From the NCBI GenBank assembly GCA_945870085.1, contig CAMBQX010000021.1:1-15786 (forward strand): a DNA stretch of 15,786 nucleotides, written 5' to 3'. The stretch's first letter is position 1; each line of letters starts with the position of its first letter. The translations under genes were made by a program, and so were the position numbers. Positions 5,227-13,015 of this stretch are shown here, piece by piece. The notes under the pieces were generated by a model, which saw only the letters and a list, made by a program, of their open reading frames with translations, had not been told where the DNA came from and made no database searches. The stretch comes from Bifidobacterium breve (GTDB taxonomy: Bacteria > Actinomycetota > Actinomycetes > S36-B12).

Positions 5227-6564
5227 TCAGGTGGACACGCGAAAGCGGTTAATCGCCGTAAGGTGCTTGGCGCGCAGTTCATGGTCACGAACACCTAGAC
5301 CTTCCTCGGGGGCAAGACAAAGTACCCCAACTTTGCCCTGATGCAGGTTGTGGTGCACCTCGTAGGCGGCCTCACCGGCGTTTTCAAGGCTGAAGGTCTT
5401 AGAAAGAGTTGGGTGAATCATGCCGCGTGAGACCATGCGATTGGCTTCATATGCTTCGCGATAATTCGCGAAATGGCTACCTACAATTCGTTTTAAGCTC
5501 ATCCACAGGTACCGGTTGTCATATTCATGCATATAGCCCGAGGTTGAGGCGCAGGTCACGATGGTGCCACCCTTGCGCGCCACGTAGACACTCGCGCCGA
5601 ATGTTTCGCGCCCTGGGTGTTCAAAGACGATGTCGACATCGTCGCCACCGGTGAGTTCGCGGATCTTCTTGCCGAGACGCTGCCACTCCTTTGGATCTTG
5701 GGTGGTTTCGTCCTTCCAGAAGCGGTAACCCTCAGCCGAGCGGTCGATAATTAACTCGGCTCCAAGGCCGCGGCAGATGTCTGCCTTTTGCGGACTTGAG
5801 ACCACGCAGACCGGGGTGGCCCCACCATTGAGTGCATATTGCGTTGCATATGAGCCAAGACCACCGGAGGCACCCCAGATGAGAACAACGTCGCCCTGCT
5901 TCATGCCCGCGCCATTGCGTGAAACCAGTTGACGGTATGCCGTGGAATTAACGAGGCCCGGACTTGCGGCTTCCTCCCAAGTTAAGTGCGCTGGTTTTGG
6001 CAGCAGCTGATTTGATTTCACAATTGCAAGTTGTGCAAGGCCGCCGAAGTTGGTTTCAAAGCCCCAGATGCGCTGTTCGGGATCAAGCATGGTGTCGTTA
6101 TGGCCGAGTGGTGATTCGAGTTCGACGCTTAGGCAGTGCGCGACAATTTCGTCGCCCGCTTTCCAAAGGTTGACTCCCGGCCCGGTCCGCAGTACTACGC
6201 CGGACGCATCCGAGCCGATAACGTGATAGGGCAAATCATGACGTTTCGCGTGCGGGTTCAACTTGCCGTAACGCTCTAGAAATCCAAAAGTTGAGACCGG
6301 CTCAAAGATCGACGTCCACACCGTGTTGTAGTTGATACTCGATGCCATCACGGCTATCAGGGCCTCACCGGGTGCGAGTTCAGGCACCGGCACCTCATCT
6401 AGATGGATAGAGCGTCGCGGATCCTTATCACGTGAGGCCATGCCGTCAAACATGGTGGCTTCGTCCTTATGCACTGTTACCGCGCGATATGACTCCGGCA
6501 AAGGGAGAGCGGCGAACTCGGCACTGTCGGCACCAGCGGTGATTGCATCAACTATGTATTGCAT
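5227..6564 (-). CDS. ccr: Crotonyl-CoA carboxylase/reductase
   Basis: An enoyl-thioester reductase of the medium-chain dehydrogenase superfamily that reductively carboxylates crotonyl-CoA with NADPH and CO2 to (2S)-ethylmalonyl-CoA. The length (445 residues from this start) and nearly every segment match actinobacterial Ccr, including the HKDE and VPVPEL segments near the N-terminus, GASGGLGSYATQ (nucleotide-binding loop) and FEHPGRETFGASV. The CO2-pocket residues known for the Kitasatospora enzyme are all present, shifted by one: Asn80, Phe169, Glu170 and His364. This supports a true carboxylase rather than a plain reductase. I chose ATG 6564 because homologues begin at the equivalent M-x-x-I-x-DAI. 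ATG 6588 (after GGTGGGG) and GTG 6597 are in-frame alternatives adding 8 or 11 residues. The epimerase gene lies directly upstream on the same strand. Confidence 0.95.
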   Translation of the reverse strand: MQYIVDAITAGADSAEFAALPLPESYRAVTVHKDEATMFDGMASRDKDPRRSIHLDEVPVPELAPGEALIAVMASSINYNTVWTSIFEPVSTFGFLERYGKLNPHAKRHDLPYHVIGSDASGVVLRTGPGVNLWKAGDEIVAHCLSVELESPLGHNDTMLDPEQRIWGFETNFGGLAQLAIVKSNQLLPKPAHLTWEEAASPGLVNSTAYRQLVSRNGAGMKQGDVVLIWGASGGLGSYATQYALNGGATPVCVVSSPQKADICRGLGAELIIDRSAEGYRFWKDETTQDPKEWQRLGKKIRELTGGDDVDIVFEHPGRETFGASVYVARKGGTIVTCASTSGYMHEYDNRYLWMSLKRIVGSHFANYREAYEANRMVSRGMIHPTLSKTFSLENAGEAAYEVHHNLHQGKVGVLCLAPEEGLGVRDHELRAKHLTAINRFRVST

Positions 6565-6652
6565 CAGGGAAGGATGCCAGAAGCCCATTATGGGCACCCC
6601 ACCAGCCCGCGAGCATGACGCCAGCCGGCAGTCTCTAGATTCGCGAAATCCA

Positions 6653-7123
6653 TCAGTTCGCGGGTTGAACGAGTTCGATCAGCACCCCGCCGCAGTCCTT
6701 CGGATGGGCGAAATTGACCAATGATCCAGCGGTGCCAATCTTTGGCTCGTCGTAGAGCACCCTGACCCCCCGTTCGCGCAGCGTCGCCGCGACGGCCTTG
6801 ACGTCGGTAACGCGATAGGCCACCTGCTGGATACCGGGCCCGGCGCGGTCGATGAACTTGGCGATGGTGGATTCTGGGGTCAGCGGGGCAAGCAACTGGA
6901 TGCAGCTGTCGCCCACGCCCAGCATCGCCTCGCGAACACCTTGTGCTTCATTTACTTCCTCGTGAACGACCTGCAAGCCAAAGACGCGGGAGTAGAACTC
7001 CTTGGCGACCTCAAGATCCGGGACAGCGATGCCCACATGGTCCAATTCGGTCAGCAAGGCGTCCGAGGCGTCCGCCGGGGGCAAGTGCCGGGGCGTGGCT
7101 GGATTCGTAGAATGTGTGTTCAT
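6653..7123 (-). CDS. mce: Methylmalonyl-CoA (ethylmalonyl-CoA) epimerase
   Basis: A 156-residue VOC/glyoxalase-fold protein with two beta-alpha-beta-beta-beta modules. The first begins LDHVGIAVPDLEVAKEFY and the second GPGIQQVAYRVTDVKAV, ending GVLIELVQP. Expected metal ligands: His29, Gln76 (in CIQLL) and Glu150. The position that is His in the Propionibacterium enzyme is Gln here (QQ at 99-100), which as I recall is usual in actinobacteria. It interconverts the epimers of methylmalonyl-CoA and, in the ethylmalonyl-CoA pathway, of ethylmalonyl-CoA. I prefer ATG 7123 (preceded by AGGG) to a TTG at 7162, which would add 13 residues unlike the family. It stands upstream of ccr on the same strand and diverges from the thiolase gene with 58 bases between the starts. 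Confidence 0.92.
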   Translation of the reverse strand: MNTHSTNPATPRHLPPADASDALLTELDHVGIAVPDLEVAKEFYSRVFGLQVVHEEVNEAQGVREAMLGVGDSCIQLLAPLTPESTIAKFIDRAGPGIQQVAYRVTDVKAVAATLRERGVRVLYDEPKIGTAGSLVNFAHPKDCGGVLIELVQPAN

Positions 7124-7181
7124 AGCCCTATCGTCGCATTGACGATGCCAACTAGTTGCCAAGGCGAGCTAAGGAGCCGAA

Positions 7182-8378
7182 ATGTCGTTCTCAGGTGGTT
7201 CAGTCATTGTTGCCGGAGCGCGGACCCCGATCGGGCGCCTGCTGGGCTCGTTGAAGTCATTTAGCAGCACCGATCTCGGCGGTATGGCAATTGCGGCGGC
7301 ACTTGAACGCGCCGGCGTAGCGCCAGATCAGGTTGATTACGTAATCATGGGTCAGGTGCTGCAGGCCGGCGCCGGGCAAATGCCGGCGCGCCAGGCCGCC
7401 GTCAAAGGCGGCATCAGTATGAATGTGCCCTCACTCCTGATTAACAAGGTTTGCCTATCCGGCATTGACGCTATTGCCCTTGCCGACCAGCTAATTCGTG
7501 CCGGTGAGTTTGACTGCATCGTGGCCGGTGGGATGGAATCAATGACCAACGCTCCCCACCTGCTATTGGGCTCGCGTGAGGGCACCAAGTACGGCGACTG
7601 GACCATGGTCGATTCAATGGCCTATGACGCGCTGACCTGTGTATTTGATGAATGTGGCATGGGCGAGAGCACCGAGAAGCACAATGCGCGCTATGACTTA
7701 ACTCGCGAGGAGCAGGACGCTTTCTCGGCTGCCTCGCATCAGCGGGCGGCTGCAGCTCAACAGAAAAATCTTTTCGACAACGAAATCAGCCCCGTGCAGA
7801 TCAAGCAGCGTAAAGGTGAGCCGATTACATTCAGTGCTGACGAAGGGGTGCGCCCCGACACCACGGTCGAGTCCCTCGCAGGGCTGCGCCCAGCATTTAC
7901 CAAAGACGGCACGATCACCGCTGGCAGTGCCTCACAAATCTCCGACGGTGCCTGCGCGGTCGTGGTGATGAGTAAGAAGAAGGCAGAAGAACTTGGTCTG
8001 AAATGGCTGGCTGAGATCGGCAGTCACGGGGTCGTGGCCGGCCCCGACTCGTCATTGCAGGAGCAGCCCGCCAACGCAATCATCAAGGCCTGCCAGCGCG
8101 AGGGCATTGCTGTCAGCGACCTCGATCTACTCGAGATTAATGAGGCATTCGCTGCGGTGGGAGTGGTATCAAGCAAGGCACTTGGTGTGTCCGAAGACAT
8201 AGTGAACGTCAACGGCGGCGCGATTTCCATGGGTCACCCCGTCGGGATGTCAGGTGCCAGAATTGTCTTGCACCTAGCACTCGAGCTGCAGCGGCGCGGC
8301 GGTGGCACCGGTGCGGCGGCACTTTGTGGTGGCGGCGGCCAAGGTGATGCCTTGCTCGTGCGCGTGCCTAAGGCCTGA
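7182..8378 (+). CDS. Acetyl-CoA C-acetyltransferase (thiolase)
   Basis: A 398-residue type II thiolase. Seen: an N-terminal VIVAGARTPIGRLLGSLKS segment, the nucleophilic Cys91 in NKVCLSGIDAI, the NEAF loop (320-323), His352 in GGAISMGHPVG and the second catalytic Cys382 in CGGGGQGDA. The length and motifs fit the biosynthetic acetoacetyl-CoA thiolases (AtoB/PhaA) better than the FadA group, though the distinction is not certain from sequence. AAGGAG at 7171-7176 precedes the ATG by 5 bases. It probably forms an operon with meaB (9-base gap). In this neighbourhood it would condense two acetyl-CoA as the first step towards crotonyl-CoA for Ccr. Confidence 0.93.
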   Translation: MSFSGGSVIVAGARTPIGRLLGSLKSFSSTDLGGMAIAAALERAGVAPDQVDYVIMGQVLQAGAGQMPARQAAVKGGISMNVPSLLINKVCLSGIDAIALADQLIRAGEFDCIVAGGMESMTNAPHLLLGSREGTKYGDWTMVDSMAYDALTCVFDECGMGESTEKHNARYDLTREEQDAFSAASHQRAAAAQQKNLFDNEISPVQIKQRKGEPITFSADEGVRPDTTVESLAGLRPAFTKDGTITAGSASQISDGACAVVVMSKKKAEELGLKWLAEIGSHGVVAGPDSSLQEQPANAIIKACQREGIAVSDLDLLEINEAFAAVGVVSSKALGVSEDIVNVNGGAISMGHPVGMSGARIVLHLALELQRRGGGTGAAALCGGGGQGDALLVRVPKA

Positions 8379-8387
8379 TAGCCCAAG

Positions 8388-9326
8388 TTGCGAGATGATC
8401 AGCAAGTGAGTGTTGCAGAGCTGATCGCTGGTGCCCAAGCGGGCGAGCAGCGCGATATTGCGCGATTGATTTCTCGCATTGAAGACGGTTCGGCCGATGC
8501 CCGCGAAGCCATGCAAGCACTGGCTGGGTTCGTCGGGCGTGCTCAGGTAATTGGTATCACTGGGGCACCCGGGGTTGGTAAATCCACCACCACCTCCGCA
8601 CTGGTTTCGGCGGTTCGGGCCCGGGGTAATCGAGTAGCTGTTTTGGCGGTAGACCCATCCTCGCCATTTTCTGGTGGCGCACTCTTGGGTGATCGAATTC
8701 GAATGCAGCAACATGCAACGGATGAGGGCGTATTCATCAGGTCAATGGCCTCCCGCGGGCATCTTGGGGGGTTGGCGGCGACAACCCCCCAGGTAATTCG
8801 AGTACTTGACGCCGCAGGTTTTGATGCGGTGCTTATTGAAACTGTTGGTGTTGGCCAATCAGAGGTAGAGGTCGCCGCGACCGCCGACACTTCCGTCGTG
8901 TTAATTGCCCCAGGTATGGGCGACAGTATCCAAGCGGCGAAAGCCGGTATTCTCGAAATCGGCGACATCTTTGTGGTTAATAAGGCTGATCGCGAGGGTG
9001 CCGAAACCACGGTTCGAGAATTGCGGCACATGATTTCACTAGGCCAACATGAGGGTTGGCGGCCACCGGTATTGAAGACGGTCGCATCACTTGGTGATGG
9101 CATTGACTCCCTGCTCGCCGCCATTGACGAGCATCGCATTTGGCTTGTCGGCAGTGGGCAAGATAGAGCGCGAAAACTTCGCCGGATCAAAGATGAAATC
9201 TGCGCGCTGGTAATTGGCGAGACTAAGTCGCGCTTGTCGATTCGTGCTGCCGAGATAGATTCGCTGAGCGAGGCAGTGCTTGATGGCGCCATGGACGCCT
9301 ATGCGGCCGCGGAGCAACTTAGTTAG
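8388..9326 (+). CDS. meaB: Methylmalonyl-CoA mutase-associated GTPase MeaB (ArgK/YgfD family)
   Basis: A 312-residue G3E-family P-loop GTPase. Numbered from TTG 8388: Walker A GAPGVGKST (59-67), the family block DPSSPFSGGALLGDRIRMQ (89-107), Walker B/switch ETVGVGQSE (151-159), the GMGDSIQ loop and NKAD base-recognition motif (198-201), then a C-terminal dimerisation region. MeaB chaperones B12-dependent acyl-CoA mutases (methylmalonyl-, ethylmalonyl-), gating cofactor loading and removing damaged cofactor. No mutase gene is in the window. The start is uncertain: TTG 8388 follows AAGG at long spacing, while GTG 8406 gives the N-terminus most like homologues (VSVAELIAGAQAG). The 3' end overlaps the convergent Rrf2 gene by 8 bases. 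Confidence 0.93.
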   Translation: MRDDQQVSVAELIAGAQAGEQRDIARLISRIEDGSADAREAMQALAGFVGRAQVIGITGAPGVGKSTTTSALVSAVRARGNRVAVLAVDPSSPFSGGALLGDRIRMQQHATDEGVFIRSMASRGHLGGLAATTPQVIRVLDAAGFDAVLIETVGVGQSEVEVAATADTSVVLIAPGMGDSIQAAKAGILEIGDIFVVNKADREGAETTVRELRHMISLGQHEGWRPPVLKTVASLGDGIDSLLAAIDEHRIWLVGSGQDRARKLRRIKDEICALVIGETKSRLSIRAAEIDSLSEAVLDGAMDAYAAAEQLS

Positions 9327-9792
9327 TGCGACGCTGCCAGGCACCAGGCTCGGCAAGCAGCCCTGTGACTTCGGCGGGCAATTTGTTGGCGGCCACATCG
9401 GCGAGGGTGATGTTCTCCAAAACGTGGCGCATTGATGCCCGTACAGCGATCCACACTTCGCGTAAGTGCTCGGCGGCCCCCACATACTCAACATCTTCGG
9501 GCCGTTGCCCACGAACGGCGGCAAGGGGCCCGTCAAGTGCGCGAACTACATCGGCGATGGTTACTTGAGTTGGGTCGCGGTCAAGTCGGTAGCCGCCATC
9601 GGCTCCGCGCTGACTGCCTACAATTCCGTATTGGCGTAACTGCCGCAAAATCCCTTCGAGGAATTTCATCGGGATGTCTTGGGCGGTGGCGATGGACTCG
9701 CCCTTGACTAGTCGCTTTGGATCCTCGGCGTATGACACGGTGAGTTCAAGGAGTGCGCGCATCCCATAATCTGCCTTGGCTGAAATATGCAC
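9319..9792 (-). CDS. Rrf2 family transcriptional regulator, cysteine-free
   Basis: A 157-residue winged-helix regulator. The start VHISAKADYGMRALLELT is the Rrf2 signature. It is followed by the recognition helix IPMKFLEGILRQLRQYGIV, the wing SQRGADGGYRL, then a dimerisation helix with LREVWIAVRASM. I chose GTG 9792, preceded by GAGGA, because homologues start at this point; the frame stays open to 9870 but the extra 26 residues look unlike any Rrf2 leader. The three Cys that bind Fe-S clusters in IscR/NsrR-type members are missing; in fact there is no Cys from this start. It is therefore unlikely to be an Fe-S sensor. It is divergent from the thioredoxin-TPR gene (44 bases between starts), whose promoter it may bind. 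Confidence 0.9.
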   Translation of the reverse strand: MHISAKADYGMRALLELTVSYAEDPKRLVKGESIATAQDIPMKFLEGILRQLRQYGIVGSQRGADGGYRLDRDPTQVTIADVVRALDGPLAAVRGQRPEDVEYVGAAEHLREVWIAVRASMRHVLENITLADVAANKLPAEVTGLLAEPGAWQRRTN

Positions 9793-9836
9793 CCGCTTAG
9801 TGTCCTCGCTGGGGGTCGGGCAGAGCAAGGAGCCCC

Positions 9837-10802
9837 ATGGTGGAAGATAGGGGGGTGACTTCAACTCCATTTTCTGGCCGCGGTGCTATTGATCTCGGCG
9901 CCCTCGCTTCGGCGCGCCAAAACCAACAGCAGGCCGCCGCAGCTGTGGCCAATGCACCGGCCGGGGTGGTAATCGACGTTACCGAGGCCAGTTTTCAGTC
10001 GGCGGTGATCGAGCGGTCGATGACCGTGCCGGTGGTACTTGATCTATGGGCCGAGTGGTGTGGGCCGTGCAAGCAGCTGTCGCCGATCTTGGAGAAATTG
10101 GCCGCTGAGTACGCCGGTCGCTGGATCCTCGCCAAAGTTGATGTTGACGCTGAGAAGCGAGTGGCGGCTGCATTCCAAGTTCAGTCGATTCCCTCGGTTT
10201 TCGCGGTGATCATGGGGCAGCCGGTTCCACTTTTCCAAGGCGCTTATCCCGAGCCTCAGATCAGACAGATCTTGGATGAACTTTTGAAGGTTGCCGCCGA
10301 GCAGGGGGTTACCGGCACCTTGACCGATGACCACGGACAGGTGCCGGATGAGCCAGCGGTTGCGGAAGCAGATACCGAACCTGCGACCGATCCAAGATTT
10401 GATGCGGCATTCAATGCGATCGAAGCCGGTGATTGGGATGGCGCAGCGGCGGCCTATCAACTCATTCTCGATGCTGATCCAAGTGAGCGTGATGCCATCG
10501 CCGGGCTTGCCACGGTTGGTCTTTATCGCCGTACTGAAGGTGAAGATGAGGGAGCACTGCGGGCGATCGCCGATCAGCCGGATGCGGCCGCTGATGTACG
10601 AGTGCAGTGCGCTACCGCTGATTTTGATGCACTCGCTGGGCGTTGGACACTCGCATTCGATCGGCTCGTTGCCTGCGTCAGGGCGTCCAGTGGCCCTGAT
10701 CGTGAGCTGGTTCGCGCGCGATTGCTCGAACTGTTCGTCCTCGCTGGCGAGGACCCCGCGGTCCCCGCTGCGCGCACGGCATTAGCCAACGCTCTTTTCT
10801 AG
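9837..10802 (+). CDS. Thioredoxin-domain protein with C-terminal TPR-like region (YbbN/CnoX-like)
   Basis: A 321-residue protein. The N-terminal 45 residues are Ala/Gln-rich and probably flexible. Residues 45-155 form a thioredoxin fold with the complete WCGPC active site (Cys75, Cys78) and the cis-Pro segment SIPSVFAV. After an acidic linker (about 165-185), residues 187-321 form an Ala-rich helical region resembling the TPR-like domain of YbbN: FDAAFNAIEAGDWDGAAAAYQLILDADP is cut by charged turns. Known YbbN/CnoX proteins combine redox protection with holdase activity, passing clients to chaperones. No signal peptide is seen, so it is cytoplasmic. ATG 9837 has AAGGAG with only 4 bases of spacing; GTG 9855 after GGAAGATAGGGG is an alternative removing six residues. 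It converges on glgB with a 17-base gap. Confidence 0.88.
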   Translation: MVEDRGVTSTPFSGRGAIDLGALASARQNQQQAAAAVANAPAGVVIDVTEASFQSAVIERSMTVPVVLDLWAEWCGPCKQLSPILEKLAAEYAGRWILAKVDVDAEKRVAAAFQVQSIPSVFAVIMGQPVPLFQGAYPEPQIRQILDELLKVAAEQGVTGTLTDDHGQVPDEPAVAEADTEPATDPRFDAAFNAIEAGDWDGAAAAYQLILDADPSERDAIAGLATVGLYRRTEGEDEGALRAIADQPDAAADVRVQCATADFDALAGRWTLAFDRLVACVRASSGPDRELVRARLLELFVLAGEDPAVPAARTALANALF

Positions 10803-10819
10803 GCTAATGAACTCGGGGC

Positions 10820-13015
10820 TCAACCGGGGCTTGGGTCAAAGCGCAGATAGATAGCGGCCAATGGTGGCAAAACTATCTGCGCGGACGCCGGACGACCCTG
10901 CCATTGCACCTCAACGGCTTTTACCCCACCAAGATTGCCGACACCGCTTCCGCCATAGACGTCTGCGTCGGTGTTCAGTACTTCGACCCAACGGCCGCTA
11001 ATGGGTAGGCCAATTCGGTAGTTCTCATGCGGGGTGGGGGAGAAGTTCGTGGCGCAGGCCAGCGGTCGGCCATTCTTATCCCAACGGAGCCAAGTGAAAA
11101 TATTTCCTTGGGCATCACCGGCGTCGATCCATTCGAAACCGCCGTGATCGTCATCGCGTTGCCAAAGTGCGGGGGTGGCGCGGTAGACGTTATTGAGATC
11201 CGAAACTGTGCGCAAGATGCCAGCGTGTTCGGAGAATTGCAAGAGCGACCAGTCAAGGCTGCGCTGGCTAGCCCACTCACCTGACTGTGCGAACTCCGAA
11301 CCCATGAAGAGGAGTTTCTTTCCTGGGTGCGCCCACATGAAAGCTAAGAAGGCCCGCAGGTTCGCCAATTGCTGCCAGCGGTCACCGGGCATGCGCCCCA
11401 CTAAGGAACCTTTTCCGTGAACAACTTCATCATGCGATATCGGCAGCACAAAGTGCTCGCTATACGCGTAGACCATGGAGAAACTCATTTCTTCATGGTG
11501 GTACTGACGGTGAATTGGCTCATGTTGAATGTAGCCGAGGGCGTCATGCATCCAGCCCATATTCCACTTGAACCCAAAACCTAGTCCGCCCAAGTGGGTG
11601 GGTTGGGTGACTCCCGGCCAGGAAGTGGACTCTTCAGCGATCATGATCGCGCCGGGTGACCGTTTGTATACGGTCGCATTTACCTCCTGCAGAAACGCAA
11701 CTGCATCAAGGTTCTCCCGCCCTCCGAATTGGTTGGGCTCCCACTCCCCGGGTTTGCGTGAATAATCGAGATAGAGCATTGAGGCCACTGCATCAACGCG
11801 CAGGCCATCTACGTGAAACTCCTCGAACCAATAAAGGGCATTAGCAACCAGAAAGTTTCGAACTTCAGCGCGGCCGAAGTTAAAGACATACGTGCCCCAG
11901 TCAGGGTGCTCGCCACGTCTTGGGTCTGGGTGTTCATAAAGTGCGGTGCCATCGAAGCGCGCAAGTGCCCACTCATCTTTGGGGAAGTGGGCCGGGACCC
12001 AATCAACTAGAACGCCAATCCCGGCTTGATGGAGGCGGTCAATGAGATAGCGAAGGTCATCGGGTGAGCCAAAACGCGAGGTGGGTGCGAAATAGGAAGT
12101 AACTTGGTAACCCCAAGACGGTCCGTACGGGTGCTCGGAGACAGGTAAGAATTCAACATGGGTGAACCCGGTTTCGCTGAGATACTCAGTTAGCTCGTCG
12201 GCAAGTTGACGATAATTAAGCCCGCTGCGCCAAGAGCCTAGGTGAACTTCATAAATGCTCATCGGAGAGGTAAGTGCATCGGTATTGGCGCGTTTGTCTA
12301 GCCATGTTGAATCTTGCCATTGGTAATTAGACGTGAAAACAACCGAGTTGTTGGCGGGTGGAATTTCGGTTGCGAAGGCGCATGGGTCGGCCTTTTGCCG
12401 CCAGATCCCATCGCTTCCTAGGATTTGGAACTTATATCTGTCGCCGTCAGTTACCTTAGGGACGAATAACTCCCAAATGCCAGAGGCCCCAAGGTTGCGC
12501 ATCGGGTGCGCTACACCATCCCAGTAGTTGAAATCACCCGTGACTCGGACCCCTCGCGCATTCGGCGCCCAAACGGCGAAGGAGACCCCACTTACGGCAC
12601 CTTGCGGGGTTGGGTAAATGCGGGTGTGTGCGCCGAGCACTTCCCAGAGTTTCTCATGACGACCCTCGTGGATTAGATGCAAATCAATTTCGCCGAGGGT
12701 TGGTAAGAATCGGTATGGGTCTTCTGCTGGCACGATTTTGTCACCGTACTGAACTTCGATTGAGTAATTAGGCGCCTCCGGCATAGAGATGACCCCGCAC
12801 CACACTCCGCGGAATTCATGGTCAAGGTGAATTGAATAATTTTCAGTTACCACGGTTACCGATTCAGCCATCGGGCGTAATACCCGAACGGTAACCTCTC
12901 CTTTGAATAGGTGCGGTCCGAGAATTTCATGCGGGTTGGGGTGCCAACCATCGACAAGCCGATCAAGGTCTCCAATTGCCACGGGTATTTTGTTTACCTT
13001 CGGCGACTTTTTCAC
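10820..13015 (-). CDS. glgB: 1,4-alpha-glucan branching enzyme (GH13)
   Basis: 731 residues from GTG 13015. Two N-terminal beta-sandwich modules precede the catalytic barrel: residues 15-110 with the WHPNPHEILGPH signature, and a CBM48 at about 140-230 with VSFAVWAPNARGVRVTGDFN. GH13 motifs: VDWVPAHF (338-345), GLRVDAVASM with nucleophile Asp408, IMIAEES with acid/base Glu461, and SHDEVVHGKGS with Asp529. The enzyme cleaves alpha-1,4 chains and transfers segments to O-6, making alpha-1,6 branches. The frame is open to 13093, but the GTG overlaps the TAG stop of glgE by one base (TAGTG), the expected start of a translationally coupled downstream gene. It gives the usual actinobacterial length, and the 26 extra upstream residues would lie inside glgE. 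Confidence 0.95.
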   Translation of the reverse strand: MKKSPKVNKIPVAIGDLDRLVDGWHPNPHEILGPHLFKGEVTVRVLRPMAESVTVVTENYSIHLDHEFRGVWCGVISMPEAPNYSIEVQYGDKIVPAEDPYRFLPTLGEIDLHLIHEGRHEKLWEVLGAHTRIYPTPQGAVSGVSFAVWAPNARGVRVTGDFNYWDGVAHPMRNLGASGIWELFVPKVTDGDRYKFQILGSDGIWRQKADPCAFATEIPPANNSVVFTSNYQWQDSTWLDKRANTDALTSPMSIYEVHLGSWRSGLNYRQLADELTEYLSETGFTHVEFLPVSEHPYGPSWGYQVTSYFAPTSRFGSPDDLRYLIDRLHQAGIGVLVDWVPAHFPKDEWALARFDGTALYEHPDPRRGEHPDWGTYVFNFGRAEVRNFLVANALYWFEEFHVDGLRVDAVASMLYLDYSRKPGEWEPNQFGGRENLDAVAFLQEVNATVYKRSPGAIMIAEESTSWPGVTQPTHLGGLGFGFKWNMGWMHDALGYIQHEPIHRQYHHEEMSFSMVYAYSEHFVLPISHDEVVHGKGSLVGRMPGDRWQQLANLRAFLAFMWAHPGKKLLFMGSEFAQSGEWASQRSLDWSLLQFSEHAGILRTVSDLNNVYRATPALWQRDDDHGGFEWIDAGDAQGNIFTWLRWDKNGRPLACATNFSPTPHENYRIGLPISGRWVEVLNTDADVYGGSGVGNLGGVKAVEVQWQGRPASAQIVLPPLAAIYLRFDPSPG

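Noticed and set aside
8543..9292. 249-codon minus-strand ORF
   Set aside because: It is antisense to meaB, whose P-loop and NKAD motifs settle the coding strand.
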